A stretch of DNA of 64,000 nucleotides from Enterococcus gilvus ATCC BAA-350 (GTDB lineage Bacteria; Bacillota; Bacilli; Lactobacillales; Enterococcaceae). Below the pieces are notes generated by a model, which did not search any database, was not told where the DNA came from, and saw nothing but the letters and a program-made list of their open reading frames with translations. The translations under genes and the position numbers were made by a program. The DNA lies in the NCBI RefSeq assembly GCF_000407545.1, contig NZ_ASWH01000001.1, positions 186,001 to 250,000 on the forward strand, read 5' to 3'. Shown in pieces: positions 1-9,649 of the stretch; position 1 is the stretch's first letter, and each line of letters opens with the position of its first letter.

Positions 1-1
1 A

Positions 2-58
2 AACGCGGCGTTCTTGGAAGCGCCCGTTGATTACGATGGAAAAGGAGCTTTAGAATGA
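2..58 (+). CDS. 3' end of an unidentified upstream gene (partial)
   Basis: One frame is open from the window edge to a TGA that overlaps the ATG of the next gene in an ATGA arrangement, which is common for translationally coupled genes. Only 18 codons are visible and no motif can be recognised. The other two frames stop at 28-30 and 51-53, so either could be the true upstream gene instead. Confidence 0.3.
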   Translation, partial: NAAFLEAPVDYDGKGALE

Positions 59-1317
59 TTGAACTTAAAAAAGGCGTGCGTTTGCATGTTCTCTCAACAA
101 AAAAATATAAGACGGTCCAACTGTATGGACGATTTACTACTCGGTTAACGAAAGAAATCATGACGAAGCGTGCACTTTTGGCAAACTTGTTGGAAACCAA
201 TTCTTTACGTTATGCTGACCAAACGAAATTAAGCGGGCAGTTGGCGGCACTTTATGGGGCGAGTTTCGGCTTGAGTGTCGGACGCAAAGGCAACCTGCAC
301 TGGCTAGATGTTGGTTTAGGTACGGTCAATGGCAACTATGTAGACGATCCGAGTCTCTTGCCAGAAGCCATGGACTTTCTGCGTGAGGTCCTATTTTATC
401 CCAATATTCGTGAAGGCAAATTTGACGAGCAAACCTTTCAATTAGAAAAAGAAAATCTGCAAAGCTACATCGAGAGTCTGCATGAAGACAAACAAACGAT
501 GGCCTCTTTGAAGATCAAAGAAACCTATTTTACTGACGAGGCTCAAAAATTGCCAAGCTTTGGCACGGTAGCAGACCTTCAAAAAGAGACGAGTGCCAGT
601 TTGGCCGCCTATTACCATGAGATGATCACCCAAGATCAGGTAGATCTATTTGTGATCGGCGATGTGGACGAGGCGGAGATGGCCGCATTGTTCCAACAAC
701 TGCCATTTACGGATCGGGACGAAACGTCACCGGCTATTTATTACTACCAGAACAACGACAATGTGATTCGCGAGCAGCAAATGCAAGAAACGGTCACACA
801 AGGCAAATTAAATCTGGCGTATGGAACAGATGTCTATTACGAAGATACGGATCGGTTTGCGCTGCTGGTCTTCAATGGTCTTTTTGGCGGATTCCCTCAT
901 TCGAAGCTGTTTATGAATGTACGGGAGAAGCCCAGCTTGGCGTACTATGCCTCAAGCTCCTTTGATACCTTCCGCGGCTATTTACAGGTGCAAACGGGAA
1001 TCAACAGCAACGACCGTGACAAGGTGTTGCGTTTGATCAATGAGCAGCTGCTTGAATTGCAAGCGGGGAACTTTACAGATTTGGCCTTCCAACAAACAAA
1101 AGCCATGCTGAAAAATCACTATTTATTAGGATTAGACAGTATGCAGCATACGATCGAGACAACTTACTTGGCGCAATGGCTGCCGAAAAGTAAACTAACA
1201 GACGAAGAATGGTTAGGGCGTTTGACCGCGGTGACACCGGAAGATGTCCAAAAAGTCGCGAAGAATATTCGTCTGCAAGCCATCTTCTTTTTAGATGGAG
1301 GACAGCAGAATGGATAA
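55..1317 (+). CDS. yfmF: M16 family peptidase-like protein YfmF (EF-P modification-associated)
   Basis: A 420-residue protein with the fold pattern of insulinase-type M16 peptidases. It lacks the HxxEH zinc motif: the equivalent N-terminal stretch reads ANLLETNS. It is therefore probably the non-catalytic half of a heterodimer with the next gene, as is usual for M16B pairs. The later segment with REKPSLAYYASS matches the substrate-binding region of the family. AAAGGAG lies eight bases before the ATG. It overlaps the next gene by 8 bp. In Bacillus and relatives this pair is named for association with the 5-aminopentanol modification of elongation factor P; the fact that ymfI follows supports the naming. 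The biochemical role of the pair is not established from sequence. Confidence 0.85.
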   Translation: MIELKKGVRLHVLSTKKYKTVQLYGRFTTRLTKEIMTKRALLANLLETNSLRYADQTKLSGQLAALYGASFGLSVGRKGNLHWLDVGLGTVNGNYVDDPSLLPEAMDFLREVLFYPNIREGKFDEQTFQLEKENLQSYIESLHEDKQTMASLKIKETYFTDEAQKLPSFGTVADLQKETSASLAAYYHEMITQDQVDLFVIGDVDEAEMAALFQQLPFTDRDETSPAIYYYQNNDNVIREQQMQETVTQGKLNLAYGTDVYYEDTDRFALLVFNGLFGGFPHSKLFMNVREKPSLAYYASSSFDTFRGYLQVQTGINSNDRDKVLRLINEQLLELQAGNFTDLAFQQTKAMLKNHYLLGLDSMQHTIETTYLAQWLPKSKLTDEEWLGRLTAVTPEDVQKVAKNIRLQAIFFLDGGQQNG

Positions 1318-2602
1318 ATTAACCTATCAAAAAATCAATGAAACACTGTATAAAGAAGTGTTGCCGAATGGGTTGACCGTTTATTTGTTGCCGAAAACGG
1401 GCTATCACAAAACGTACGGCTTATTCAGCACCAATTATGGGTCGATCGACAATGAATTTATTCCCCGCGGCGGGACAGACTATGTCAAGGTTCCTGACGG
1501 GATCGCGCACTTTTTAGAGCACAAAATGTTTGAAAAAGAAGACGGCGACGTTTTCCAAAAATTTGGCGAACAGGGTGCATCCGCAAATGCGTTTACCAGC
1601 TTCACGCGTACCAGCTACCTGTTTTCAACAACGGATCAATTGGAATTGAATTTACGGACGTTGCTGGATTTTGTTCAAGCACCGTATTTCACGGAGGAGT
1701 CTGTGCAAAAAGAACAAGGCATCATTGGACAGGAAATCCAAATGTATCAAGATGACCCTAGCTGGCAGCAGTTTTTCGCTATTTTGAAGAATATGTATCC
1801 AAAGCACCCGCTGCACATTGATATCGCAGGTACGATCGATTCGATCGCAGAGATCACAGCGGAAGATTTGTATACTTGCTACAATACCTTTTATCATCCA
1901 AGCAACATGACATTGTTCGTTGTCGGAAATTTGGAGCCGGAAGCGTTGATGACCGTCATTCGGGAGAATCAAGCGGCGAAGACGTTTGACACACCGGAAC
2001 CGATCCAACGTCGTTTCCCACAAGAAAAACCAGAGGAGATCATCAAACACAGCGAAGAAAAAATGCCTATTATGATACCAAAGGCGATCGTCGGGGTCAA
2101 AGGTCTTTCCGAATTGCCGGAGGACGACAAAGAGCGGTTGATTTTCAAGGTTTCAGCAGAGCTGCTGTTTCAAATGCTGGTCGGGGCGACCTCGCAAAAT
2201 TATTTGCGGCTGTACAATGAAGGGCTATTGGATGATAGCTTCGGCTATGAATTTTCATTGGATCGCAGTTTCTATTTTGCTGATTTCGGCGGCGATAGTG
2301 AAGAGCCAGAAACATTGGCTGATCGATTGACAGAGATCTTGCTGCATTTCGACAGTGATCCGGAAGTGAGTGAAGAGAACCTGATGCTGTTGAAGAAAAA
2401 AATGCTGGGTAAATATTTCCAATCGTTAAACTCATTGGAGTATGTAGCCAACCAATTCACACAGTCGTTGTTTGGCGAATGGACGTTATTCGACATGCCG
2501 GAAATTATTCAAGAGATTGAATTGACCGATGTGCTTGAGGCCGGAAGATTCTTTATCAAGGAAGAGGCCTTCACACGCTTTTATATGGAGAAGGAGGCAT
2601 AA
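1310..2602 (+). CDS. yfmH: M16 family zinc metallopeptidase YfmH (EF-P modification-associated)
   Basis: A 430-residue M16 peptidase with an intact inverted zinc motif HFLEH at residues 67-71 and a likely third ligand, Glu142, in the segment GQEIQMYQDD. It should be the catalytic partner of YfmF. The longest frame opens 15 bases earlier, but GGAGGA sits within that extension and is spaced correctly for the ATG at 1310. This start overlaps the upstream stop, indicating coupling. The downstream reductase gene begins one base after its stop, so the three genes form one unit. The substrate is unknown. Confidence 0.88.
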   Translation: MDKLTYQKINETLYKEVLPNGLTVYLLPKTGYHKTYGLFSTNYGSIDNEFIPRGGTDYVKVPDGIAHFLEHKMFEKEDGDVFQKFGEQGASANAFTSFTRTSYLFSTTDQLELNLRTLLDFVQAPYFTEESVQKEQGIIGQEIQMYQDDPSWQQFFAILKNMYPKHPLHIDIAGTIDSIAEITAEDLYTCYNTFYHPSNMTLFVVGNLEPEALMTVIRENQAAKTFDTPEPIQRRFPQEKPEEIIKHSEEKMPIMIPKAIVGVKGLSELPEDDKERLIFKVSAELLFQMLVGATSQNYLRLYNEGLLDDSFGYEFSLDRSFYFADFGGDSEEPETLADRLTEILLHFDSDPEVSEENLMLLKKKMLGKYFQSLNSLEYVANQFTQSLFGEWTLFDMPEIIQEIELTDVLEAGRFFIKEEAFTRFYMEKEA

Positions 2603-2603
2603 A

Positions 2604-3329
2604 ATGCCTTACGCTTTAGTGATGGGGGCCAGCGGGGATATTGGCCAAGCCGTCTGCGAAAAATTAGCGGGGCAAGGCTGGTCCCTGTATTGCCACTTTA
2701 ATCAGCAAAAAGAAAAAGTCTTAAATTTCGTTTCAGACTTACAGAAACGTTATCCTCAGCAAGATTTTTTTATGGTATCCTTAGACATGTTGAGGGAAGC
2801 GGAAATCCCCAACTTTCTAGACCAATTATTCCAAGTAGACGGGATTGTTTTTGCTTCTGGTTTTACTTTTTACGAGTTGCTGCCAGAGACAAAAGCAGAT
2901 CAAATGGAGGCCTTATGGCAGGTCCATTTGAAGACACCGCTGCTTTTACTACAAGGGTTACAGGAGAAATTAGCGAAGAGCAAAAGAGGTCGTGTCGTGT
3001 TTATCGGGTCGGTTTACGGCCATCGCGGCAGTAGTATGGAGACCGTTTATAGTGCTGTGAAAGGCGCGCAGGAGGCCTTCGCGAAAGCTTATGCGAAGGA
3101 AGTTGCGACGCTGGGCATCACAGTGAATGTTGTTGCTCCCGGGGCTGTCCAAACGAGGATGAACGAAAATTGGGACCTGCAGGAAATCGCAGAATTAACG
3201 TCTGAGATCCCTTTAGGACGACTCGCCGACCCAAGTGAAATCGCAGCCGCCTGTACCTACTTGTTTTCTAAAGAAGCCAGCTATACCACCGGCATTGTAT
3301 TACCTATTGCTGGCGGCTGGATGGAATAA
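2604..3329 (+). CDS. ymfI: SDR-family reductase, EF-P 5-aminopentanone reductase (YmfI)
   Basis: A 241-residue short-chain dehydrogenase. The N-terminal nucleotide motif GASGDIGQA, the catalytic YSAVKGA (YxxxK) and the following NVVAPGAVQT segment are all present. In B. subtilis, YmfI reduces the 5-aminopentanone group on elongation factor P to 5-aminopentanol; the assignment here rests on gene order after yfmF-yfmH and on length. The start at 2604 follows AAGGAGG with a seven-base spacer; a longer in-frame extension inside yfmH has no support. A generic 3-oxoacyl-ACP reductase activity cannot be excluded from motifs alone. A small hairpin (GAACGA/TCGTTC) follows the stop. Confidence 0.8.
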   Translation: MPYALVMGASGDIGQAVCEKLAGQGWSLYCHFNQQKEKVLNFVSDLQKRYPQQDFFMVSLDMLREAEIPNFLDQLFQVDGIVFASGFTFYELLPETKADQMEALWQVHLKTPLLLLQGLQEKLAKSKRGRVVFIGSVYGHRGSSMETVYSAVKGAQEAFAKAYAKEVATLGITVNVVAPGAVQTRMNENWDLQEIAELTSEIPLGRLADPSEIAAACTYLFSKEASYTTGIVLPIAGGWME

Positions 3330-3416
3330 GAAGCGGAACGATGCTCGTTCTGTAATGGCAATAGGATGTCCAATCTACTCTTGGCTTCAGCCGGGTTTAG
3401 TAGAAGGATAAACGTG

Positions 3417-3445
3417 TTAAGAATCGGAAATAGTTTTTCTAAAAT
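3417..3445 (+). promoter_or_regulatory. possible promoter before the rodZ-like gene
   Basis: TTAAGA, 17 bases, then TAAAAT. The -10 has five of six consensus bases but the -35 only four. It lies in a 151-bp gap after ymfI that also contains an inverted repeat TCTACT...AGTAGA, so the rodZ-like gene may have its own transcription start. Confidence 0.35.
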
Positions 3446-3480
3446 TATTCCATAATTACGAAATAGGAGTAGAGAATCAA

Positions 3481-4347
3481 GTGGCTAGTATTAATATTGG
3501 AGAAACGCTACGCAAAGCACGTATCGATAAAAAAATCAGTTTAGATGAATTGCAGCAGCGCACAAAGATCCAAAAGCGTTATTTGCTGGCAATTGAAGAG
3601 AATGACTTTCAAGAATTGCCTAGTGACTATTATTTGCGGACGTTTATTCGACAATATGCTGATGAGGTGAAACTTGACGGCAATCATTTGATCGATGTGC
3701 TGGATGGCAAGGATCGACCGTTGCCGACGTATCCTGAACTGGAGACGGTGGATGGGCTGAGAAAAAATAAACATGCGGAAAGTCCTACGCGCGCCCGCTT
3801 CAGAGCAACATTGCCAATGCTTATTTTGGGATTGGTGGCGGTGGCGATCATTTCTGTGGTCGGTTATATGACTTGGCTGGATCATCAAGAAACGGCAATC
3901 ATTCCAGAAAATAGTTCCGTTCAAGTCGAACGCTCAGATGTTTCCTCCTCGTCCGCAGAAAAAGTGTCGTCGTCACAGCCAAAACCAACGACGGAATCAT
4001 CGAAGAAGCCAGAAAAACCAAAAATGGCGTTTGCGATGGAAAACAACACGGCTAATGCCGCGACGATGAAAGTAGATCACGCTGAAAAACCACTAAAAAT
4101 CACCTTTACTGGTACAGAGCGTGTGTGGGTCGGAGTCCAGATCAATGGTGCTTTGACGTATCAATACACGTTGCAAAAGGGAGAATCGCAAACGACAGAA
4201 TTGCCTGCGGATGCTGCGCAGGCTGTCATCACTGTTGGTATGGCAAAATATGCGGAAGTCAAAGTCAATGATCAGGCGCTTGATTTCCAACCAGGAGATT
4301 CATTGTTGCAAAAAAATGTGACACTGAATATTGCCTATGCGTCTTAG
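3481..4347 (+). CDS. rodZ: RodZ-like cell-shape protein (YmfM), HTH plus DUF4115
   Basis: A 288-residue bitopic membrane protein. Residues about 1-75 form an XRE-type helix-turn-helix (GETLRKARIDKKISLDELQQRTKI). A basic juxtamembrane stretch precedes one transmembrane helix at about 104-127. A Ser/Pro/Lys-rich extracellular linker follows, then a C-terminal DUF4115 beta domain from about 200. This order is that of RodZ, which links MreB-type elongation machinery to the membrane. The GTG start follows AGGAG with 13 bases between, somewhat long. pgsA lies 34 bp downstream, the arrangement seen for ymfM-pgsA in Bacillus. Confidence 0.85.
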   Translation: MASINIGETLRKARIDKKISLDELQQRTKIQKRYLLAIEENDFQELPSDYYLRTFIRQYADEVKLDGNHLIDVLDGKDRPLPTYPELETVDGLRKNKHAESPTRARFRATLPMLILGLVAVAIISVVGYMTWLDHQETAIIPENSSVQVERSDVSSSSAEKVSSSQPKPTTESSKKPEKPKMAFAMENNTANAATMKVDHAEKPLKITFTGTERVWVGVQINGALTYQYTLQKGESQTTELPADAAQAVITVGMAKYAEVKVNDQALDFQPGDSLLQKNVTLNIAYAS

Positions 4348-4381
4348 TGTGGTCGTTAATCAGAATTAGGAGGAATCAACA

Positions 4382-4963
4382 ATGAATTTACCCAATAAAT
4401 TGACCGTTCTCAGGATCTTTATGATCCCGATATTTATGATTATCGTCTTGGCTCCATGGGATTGGGGAACGTTGCAAGTAGGGAATACAAGTCTTGCAGT
4501 CACGCAGCTAGTAGGTGCCATCATCTTTGCAGTAGCCAGCTACACGGATCATCTGGATGGTAAGATCGCCCGAGCGCGAGGACTGGTGACGAACTTTGGA
4601 AAATTTGCTGACCCGTTGGCAGACAAGATGCTGGTTATGACCGCTTTTATCATCTTGGTTGAACAAGGAAAAGCCCCAGCATGGGTGATCGCCATCATCG
4701 TTTGTCGGGAATTGGCAGTCACAGGGCTGCGCCTTTTGATTGTAGAGCAAGGCGGCGGTGTCATGGCAGCAGCGATGCCCGGAAAAATCAAGACCGCTAC
4801 TCAAATGGTCGGGATCGTACTGCTTTACTTAAACAATGTACCTTTTAATTTCATCGGGATTCCGATGGATCAAATCATGTTGTATGTCTGCTTATTCTTC
4901 ACCGTTTATTCAGGATACGACTACTTTGCAAAAAATACGGCGCTATTTAAAGGCTCAATGTAA
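4382..4963 (+). CDS. pgsA: CDP-diacylglycerol-glycerol-3-phosphate 3-phosphatidyltransferase
   Basis: A 193-residue integral membrane enzyme that makes phosphatidylglycerophosphate, the committed step to phosphatidylglycerol. The CDP-alcohol phosphotransferase signature is complete: DGKIAR, then GKFADPLAD, giving the D-G-x2-A-R-x8-G-x3-D-x3-D pattern near residues 60-82. Several hydrophobic segments flank it. TTAGGAGG precedes the ATG. MprF at 9650 uses the phosphatidylglycerol made by this pathway. A terminator follows directly, so cinA is probably transcribed separately or by readthrough. Confidence 0.93.
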   Translation: MNLPNKLTVLRIFMIPIFMIIVLAPWDWGTLQVGNTSLAVTQLVGAIIFAVASYTDHLDGKIARARGLVTNFGKFADPLADKMLVMTAFIILVEQGKAPAWVIAIIVCRELAVTGLRLLIVEQGGGVMAAAMPGKIKTATQMVGIVLLYLNNVPFNFIGIPMDQIMLYVCLFFTVYSGYDYFAKNTALFKGSM

Positions 4964-4965
4964 TA

Positions 4966-5012
4966 AAAACGGTCAGGACGGTATGAAAATCTATCGTTCT
5001 GATCGTTTTTTC
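4966..5012 (+). terminator. rho-independent terminator after pgsA
   Basis: A long stem pairs AACGGTCAGGACGGTA with TATCGTTCTGATCGTT using several G-U pairs, and ends in a run of Ts. Confidence 0.75.
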
Positions 5013-5059
5013 TGTTATAGTTGAGAAAAAATGGCGTATCTTAGAAAGAAGAGGAAGAA

Positions 5060-6307
5060 ATGAGAGCAGAGATCATTGCGGTAGGAACAGAACTTTTGTT
5101 AGGACAAGTCGTAAATACGAATGCGACGTTCTTGTCAGAAAAATTAGCGGATATGGGGGTGGAAGTCTATTTTCATACAGTCGTTGGAGACAATCCAACA
5201 CGTTTAGAAGAATTGCTTCAATTAGCAGACACTCGCAGCGAGCTGATTCTTTTGTGCGGCGGCTTAGGACCGACCGATGATGACTTGACCAAGAATGTCT
5301 TAGCCGATCATGTTGGGGTACCGTTGGTTCAAAATCAAGCAGGATTAGATGCTTTGAATGCTTTCTTTGCGCAACGTCAAGGGACAATGACGCCTAACAA
5401 CCTGCGTCAGATCGAGACATTGCAGGATGGGATTCCGTTGCCGAATCGTACAGGGTTGGCGATTGGCTGTCTGTACAAAGGTGAAAAGAACAATTACATT
5501 TTATTGCCTGGACCACCGAGTGAATTGAAGCCGATGTTCTTGGAGCAAGCGCGCCCATTACTGGAAAAGGAATTTCCAACGACGGAAAAGCTGACCTCTC
5601 GAGTATTGCGGTTCTTTGGGATCGGGGAATCAAAATTGGTGACGGAATTAGCAGAAATGATCGAACACCAGTCGAATCCAACGATCGCTCCTTATGCGAA
5701 ACCCAATGAGGTCACCTTGCGAATCACTGCAAAGACCGAGGATGAGCGCTCAGCCAATGCGTTATTGGACCAAGCAGAAGCAGAAGTCATGGCTAAGGTC
5801 GGCGCCTTCTTCTACGGATACGGGGAAGAGAATAGTTTGGTCGAAGTCGTTGTGGACCTGCTTAAGGCACAGCAGTTAAGTATTACGGCGGCGGAAAGTC
5901 TAACTGCGGGAGAATTCCAAGCGACTCTGGGGACGATTCCAGGCGTTTCTGAGGTATTTCCGGGAGGCTTTGTGACCTATTCTGAAAAAACAAAAGCCAG
6001 CTTCTTAGGCATTGATCCAGCGTTATTAGAACGTGTAGGGGTCGTTAGCGAAGCGTGCGCCAGAGAGATGGCGGAAGCCGCACGGCGCTTAGCAGACACA
6101 GATTTTGCCTTATCCTTTACAGGTGTTGCGGGTCCAGATGAATTAGAAGGACAACCTAAAGGTACCGTCTATATCGCATTGGCACAAAGAAATGGCGACA
6201 CGCTTGTCAGTGAAAATCACTTTGCTCGAGATCGAGACTATGTCCGCCACAGTTCCGTGATGAAGGGCTTAGACATGTTGCGACGAGCAATTCTAAACAA
6301 AAATTAA
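5060..6307 (+). CDS. cinA: competence/damage-inducible protein CinA
   Basis: A 415-residue two-domain protein. The N-terminal part, about 1-170, is a MoaB/MogA-like molybdopterin-binding fold with GGLGPTDDD. The C-terminal part, about 255-412, is the CinA domain with [14 protein letters not shown] and FTGVAGPDE, associated in characterised members with nicotinamide mononucleotide deamidase or ADP-ribose pyrophosphatase activity. AGAGGAAG precedes the ATG. In streptococci, cinA and recA are co-transcribed during competence. Here 262 bp with LexA-like boxes separate them, suggesting recA also has its own promoter. Confidence 0.92.
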   Translation: MRAEIIAVGTELLLGQVVNTNATFLSEKLADMGVEVYFHTVVGDNPTRLEELLQLADTRSELILLCGGLGPTDDDLTKNVLADHVGVPLVQNQAGLDALNAFFAQRQGTMTPNNLRQIETLQDGIPLPNRTGLAIGCLYKGEKNNYILLPGPPSELKPMFLEQARPLLEKEFPTTEKLTSRVLRFFGIGESKLVTELAEMIEHQSNPTIAPYAKPNEVTLRITAKTEDERSANALLDQAEAEVMAKVGAFFYGYGEENSLVEVVVDLLKAQQLSITAAESLTAGEFQATLGTIPGVSEVFPGGFVTYSEKTKASFLGIDPALLERVGVVSEACAREMAEAARRLADTDFALSFTGVAGPDELEGQPKGTVYIALAQRNGDTLVSENHFARDRDYVRHSSVMKGLDMLRRAILNKN

Positions 6308-6312
6308 AAATG

Positions 6313-6326
6313 CGAATGTTTGTTCG
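6313..6326 (+). promoter_or_regulatory. candidate LexA (SOS) box between cinA and recA
   Basis: CGAATGTTTGTTCG is one base from the palindromic Gram-positive SOS core CGAAC-N4-GTTCG. It is just after the cinA stop, upstream of recA. Confidence 0.5.
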
Positions 6327-6389
6327 TTTTTTGCTTGCTTTTTTGATTTCAAACCGATAAACTAGGGATATTGAAAAAGCAAAATGTGT

Positions 6390-6403
6390 CGAACGTATGA
6401 TTA
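6390..6403 (+). promoter_or_regulatory. second candidate LexA box overlapping a possible recA -10
   Basis: CGAACGTATGATTA has a perfect left half-site and matches 12 of 14 positions of the Bacillus consensus CGAACRNRYGTTYC. It overlaps TATGAT at 6396, a plausible -10, with TTGAAA at 6371 as a -35 at a long 19-base spacing. Binding here would block the promoter. Confidence 0.4.
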
Positions 6404-6569
6404 GTTGAGCGCTGTCTTCCCGAGTAAGAAGCACAAAAACGGGTGTTAAGAAGGAGGGGGAACTGCTCCAATCGAATCCCCAGCAGCGCAGTGAATGGAT
6501 GTACATCAGGACCATCAAAATTATTTTTCTGAAAATAACTATTAAAATAGGAATTAGGAGGATCAGCTA

Positions 6570-7616
6570 TTGGCTAATGATCGCAAGGCAGCTTTAGATG
6601 CTGCAATGAAGAAGATTGAAAAGAATTACGGAAAAGGTTCGATCATGAAATTAGGTGAGAAGGTCGACCAAAAAATCTCAACGATTCCAAGCGGCTCTTT
6701 GGCATTGGACGTGGCGTTAGGTGTGGGTGGTTACCCTCGCGGCCGGATCGTCGAAGTATACGGACCAGAAAGTTCTGGTAAAACAACGGTTGCATTGCAC
6801 GCAATCGCAGAAGTTCAAAAACACGGCGGAACGGCTGCCTTCATTGATGCCGAACACGCATTAGATCCTCAATACGCACAGCGTTTGGGTGTGAATATCG
6901 ATGAATTGCTGCTTTCACAACCAGATACAGGGGAACAAGGATTAGAAATTGCGGATGCGCTGGTCTCAAGTGGCGCTGTCGACATCATTGTAATTGACTC
7001 CGTGGCAGCATTAGTGCCTCGGGCTGAGATCGATGGTGAAATGGGTGACGCACACGTTGGGCTGCAAGCTCGTTTGATGTCGCAAGCGTTGCGTAAATTA
7101 TCGGGTTCAATCAACAAAACCAAAACGATCGCCGTATTCATCAACCAAATCCGTGAAAAAGTGGGCGTGATGTTCGGGAATCCAGAAGTGACTCCTGGTG
7201 GACGGGCATTGAAATTCTACGCGACGGTTCGTTTAGAAGTGCGTCGTGCGGAACAATTGAAAAACGGGACGGACATCGTCGGGAACCGCACAAAAATCAA
7301 AGTTGTAAAAAACAAAGTGGCTCCGCCATTTAAAGTTGCCGAAGTCGACATCATGTACGGTTTAGGGATCTCACAAGAAGGTGAGTTGCTAGACATGGCT
7401 GTTGAACAGGACATCATCGACAAGAGCGGTGCTTGGTACGGCTATAAAGAGGACCGTATCGGACAAGGGCGTGAAAACGCCAAGAAATATTTGGCTGATC
7501 ATCCAGAAATGATGGCTGAAGTTGCGACACGTGTGCGTGCAGCATACGGGATCGGTGAGGAAGGCGAATCGGTCGAAGACGAGGCTGGACAAGAAGAATT
7601 GCCATTGGAAGAATAA
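6570..7616 (+). CDS. recA: recombinase RecA
   Basis: A 348-residue DNA strand-exchange protein and LexA co-protease. The Walker [10 protein letters not shown] begins near residue 65; the [15 protein letters not shown]alker B region, the L2-region [17 protein letters not shown] and the acidic C-terminal tail ([19 protein letters not shown]) are all present. Translation starts at TTG, preceded by AGGAGG about nine bases upstream. A perfect 12-bp terminator follows, so recA ends its transcript. LexA-like sites upstream suggest SOS control. Confidence 0.97.
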   Translation: MANDRKAALDAAMKKIEKNYGKGSIMKLGEKVDQKISTIPSGSLALDVALGVGGYPRGRIVEVYGPESSGKTTVALHAIAEVQKHGGTAAFIDAEHALDPQYAQRLGVNIDELLLSQPDTGEQGLEIADALVSSGAVDIIVIDSVAALVPRAEIDGEMGDAHVGLQARLMSQALRKLSGSINKTKTIAVFINQIREKVGVMFGNPEVTPGGRALKFYATVRLEVRRAEQLKNGTDIVGNRTKIKVVKNKVAPPFKVAEVDIMYGLGISQEGELLDMAVEQDIIDKSGAWYGYKEDRIGQGRENAKKYLADHPEMMAEVATRVRAAYGIGEEGESVEDEAGQEELPLEE

Positions 7617-7627
7617 AAAACGAAATG

Positions 7628-7673
7628 ACACTAATGACCAGACATTTTTTGTACGGTCATTAGTGTTTTTTTT
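7628..7673 (+). terminator. rho-independent terminator after recA
   Basis: A perfect 12-bp stem, ACACTAATGACC with GGTCATTAGTGT, is followed by eight Ts. Confidence 0.95.
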
Positions 7674-7734
7674 ACGATTGATTCCACATAAATCAAAGCG
7701 CTTTATTATCGAGTCTGACAAAAGAGAAATAAAG

Positions 7735-7763
7735 TTGACACGCTATCAGACAAACATTAGAAT
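7735..7763 (+). promoter_or_regulatory. promoter of rny
   Basis: TTGACA, 17 bases, TAGAAT: near-consensus vegetative promoter, giving a leader of about 100 nt before rny. About 40 bp upstream, AAAGCGCTTT at 7695-7704 is a palindrome resembling a cre core, but weakly. Confidence 0.8.
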
Positions 7764-7872
7764 AAAGTTGTGTGACACTCACACATATGCAAGTAGGCAT
7801 ATTGATAATATTAGACATTCGTTTATCAAAAAACTACAGATAGGTAAATAAGATAGTACGGAGGTGGATTTA

Positions 7873-9429
7873 ATGTTAGTTCCTATTCTCCTCGCTATCA
7901 TCGGTTTAATTGTCGGTCTTGGTTTGGGTTTCATGGCAGCGAAAGCACGTCATGAAAAAGAAATTGATGGGGCACAAAACACAGCTAGAGGGATCATTAC
8001 GCATGCGAATAAAGAAGCGGAGACCTTAAAGAAAGAAGCTTTGTTGGAAGCCAAGGAAGAAAACCAGCAGTATCGCGCACAAGTTGAAAGTGAGTTGAAA
8101 GAAAGCAGACAAGAACTAAAATCGCAAGAAAATCGCTTGCTTCAAAGAGAACAGACTTTAGATCGTAAAGACGATTCTTTAGAGAAGCGTGAGCACTCAC
8201 TGGAAGAAAAAGAAACAAAGATCAGTGCTAGACAGCAATTAATTGACGAGCGAGAAAAAGATGTAGAACAACTGATTAATGAACAACAAACAAAACTGGA
8301 ACAAGTTGCTTCTTTAACGAAAGATGAAGCAAAAGAAATTATTATGAAGACGACAGAAGAGGAATTGAACCACGAGTTAACAGTAATGGTCAAGGAATCT
8401 GAGCAACGAGCGAAAGAAGAAGCCGATCGCAAAGCGAAAAATCTTTTAGCGATGGCGATTCAACGTTGCGGCGCTGACGCTGTTTCTGAAACGACGGTTT
8501 CGGTCGTTACGTTGCCGAACGATGAGATGAAAGGTCGCATCATTGGACGCGAAGGCCGTAATATCCGGACATTGGAAACATTGACGGGGATCGATTTGAT
8601 TATCGATGATACGCCTGAAGCAGTCGTGTTGTCTGGTTTTGATCCAATCAGACGGGAAATTGCCCGGATGACGTTAGAGAAATTGATTCAAGATGGTCGG
8701 ATTCATCCAGCTCGGATTGAAGAAATGGTTGAAAAATCACGTAAGGAAATGGATGAACGTATTCGTGAATACGGGGAACAGGCAGCCTTTGAAGTGGGCG
8801 CCCACACCTTGCATCCAGATTTGATCAAGATCTTAGGCCGTTTGCATTTCCGTACCAGCTATGGTCAAAACGTGTTGAATCACTCAATTGAAGTAGCCAA
8901 ATTAACCGGTGTATTGGCCGCAGAACTTGGCGAAAATGTTCAATTGGCGCAACGCGCAGGATTGCTTCATGATATTGGGAAGGCACTGGATCACGAGATC
9001 GAAGGGTCTCACGTGGAAATCGGTGCGGAACTTGCCGCGAAATATCGTGAAAATCCAGTAGTGATCAATGCGATCGCCTCTCACCACGGAGACACAGAAG
9101 CGACATCTGTCATTTCTGTTTTAGTCGCCGCTGCCGATGCAGTATCTGCTGCTCGACCAGGTGCACGAAGCGAATCATTGGAAAACTATATTCGTCGTTT
9201 AGAAAACTTAGAAAATATTTCAAACAGTTTTGATGGTGTAGAATCAAGCTTCGCAGTCCAAGCAGGACGTGAAGTTCGTGTCATGGTCAAACCAGAAGAG
9301 ATCTCTGATTTGGATTCTGTTCGTTTGGTTCGCGACATTCGCCGCAGAATCGAAGACGAATTGGATTACCCAGGACATATCAAAGTTGTGGTTATTCGTG
9401 AGACACGAGCAACCGATTATGCAAAATAG
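7873..9429 (+). CDS. rny: ribonuclease Y
   Basis: A 518-residue membrane-anchored endoribonuclease that initiates mRNA turnover in Firmicutes. One N-terminal membrane helix (about 1-25) is followed by a long charged coiled coil to about 195, a KH domain around 205-270 ([15 protein letters not shown]) and an HD domain with the metal-binding His366-Asp367 in [10 protein letters not shown]. The longest frame begins with GTG at 7864, but GGAGGTG at 7860-7866 overlaps it and is correctly placed for the ATG at 7873. It sits alone between a strong promoter and a terminator. PNPase, encoded at 33469, is a known partner in RNA decay. Confidence 0.95.
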   Translation: MLVPILLAIIGLIVGLGLGFMAAKARHEKEIDGAQNTARGIITHANKEAETLKKEALLEAKEENQQYRAQVESELKESRQELKSQENRLLQREQTLDRKDDSLEKREHSLEEKETKISARQQLIDEREKDVEQLINEQQTKLEQVASLTKDEAKEIIMKTTEEELNHELTVMVKESEQRAKEEADRKAKNLLAMAIQRCGADAVSETTVSVVTLPNDEMKGRIIGREGRNIRTLETLTGIDLIIDDTPEAVVLSGFDPIRREIARMTLEKLIQDGRIHPARIEEMVEKSRKEMDERIREYGEQAAFEVGAHTLHPDLIKILGRLHFRTSYGQNVLNHSIEVAKLTGVLAAELGENVQLAQRAGLLHDIGKALDHEIEGSHVEIGAELAAKYRENPVVINAIASHHGDTEATSVISVLVAAADAVSAARPGARSESLENYIRRLENLENISNSFDGVESSFAVQAGREVRVMVKPEEISDLDSVRLVRDIRRRIEDELDYPGHIKVVVIRETRATDYAK

Positions 9430-9430
9430 C

Positions 9431-9456
9431 AAAAAGCCTCATTTTTGAGGCTTTTT
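9431..9456 (+). terminator. rho-independent terminator after rny
   Basis: AAAAAGCCTCA and TGAGGCTTTTT form a stem with a four-base loop directly after the stop codon. The symmetric A and T tracts would allow bidirectional function. Confidence 0.92.
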
Positions 9457-9649
9457 CTTATGGTCAAAATTCGTTTGACTGTTTTATTTGTGGGCATTTA
9501 CGCCGCCTTCACATAAAAAGTGGGCGGTTTATTTCAAAAAATAAATAACAAATTATTTTTTTAATGTCCCCATTCTTCTAAAAGGATAGCTTCATAACAA
9601 GAATTCATTTAAAATAGAGTACAAGAAAAGAAAGAATGGGTGTAGAAGG

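Noticed and set aside
7695..7704. cre-like palindrome AAAGCGCTTT upstream of rny
   Set aside because: Only the symmetric core matches and the flanking bases of the cre consensus do not; rny is not a known CcpA target.
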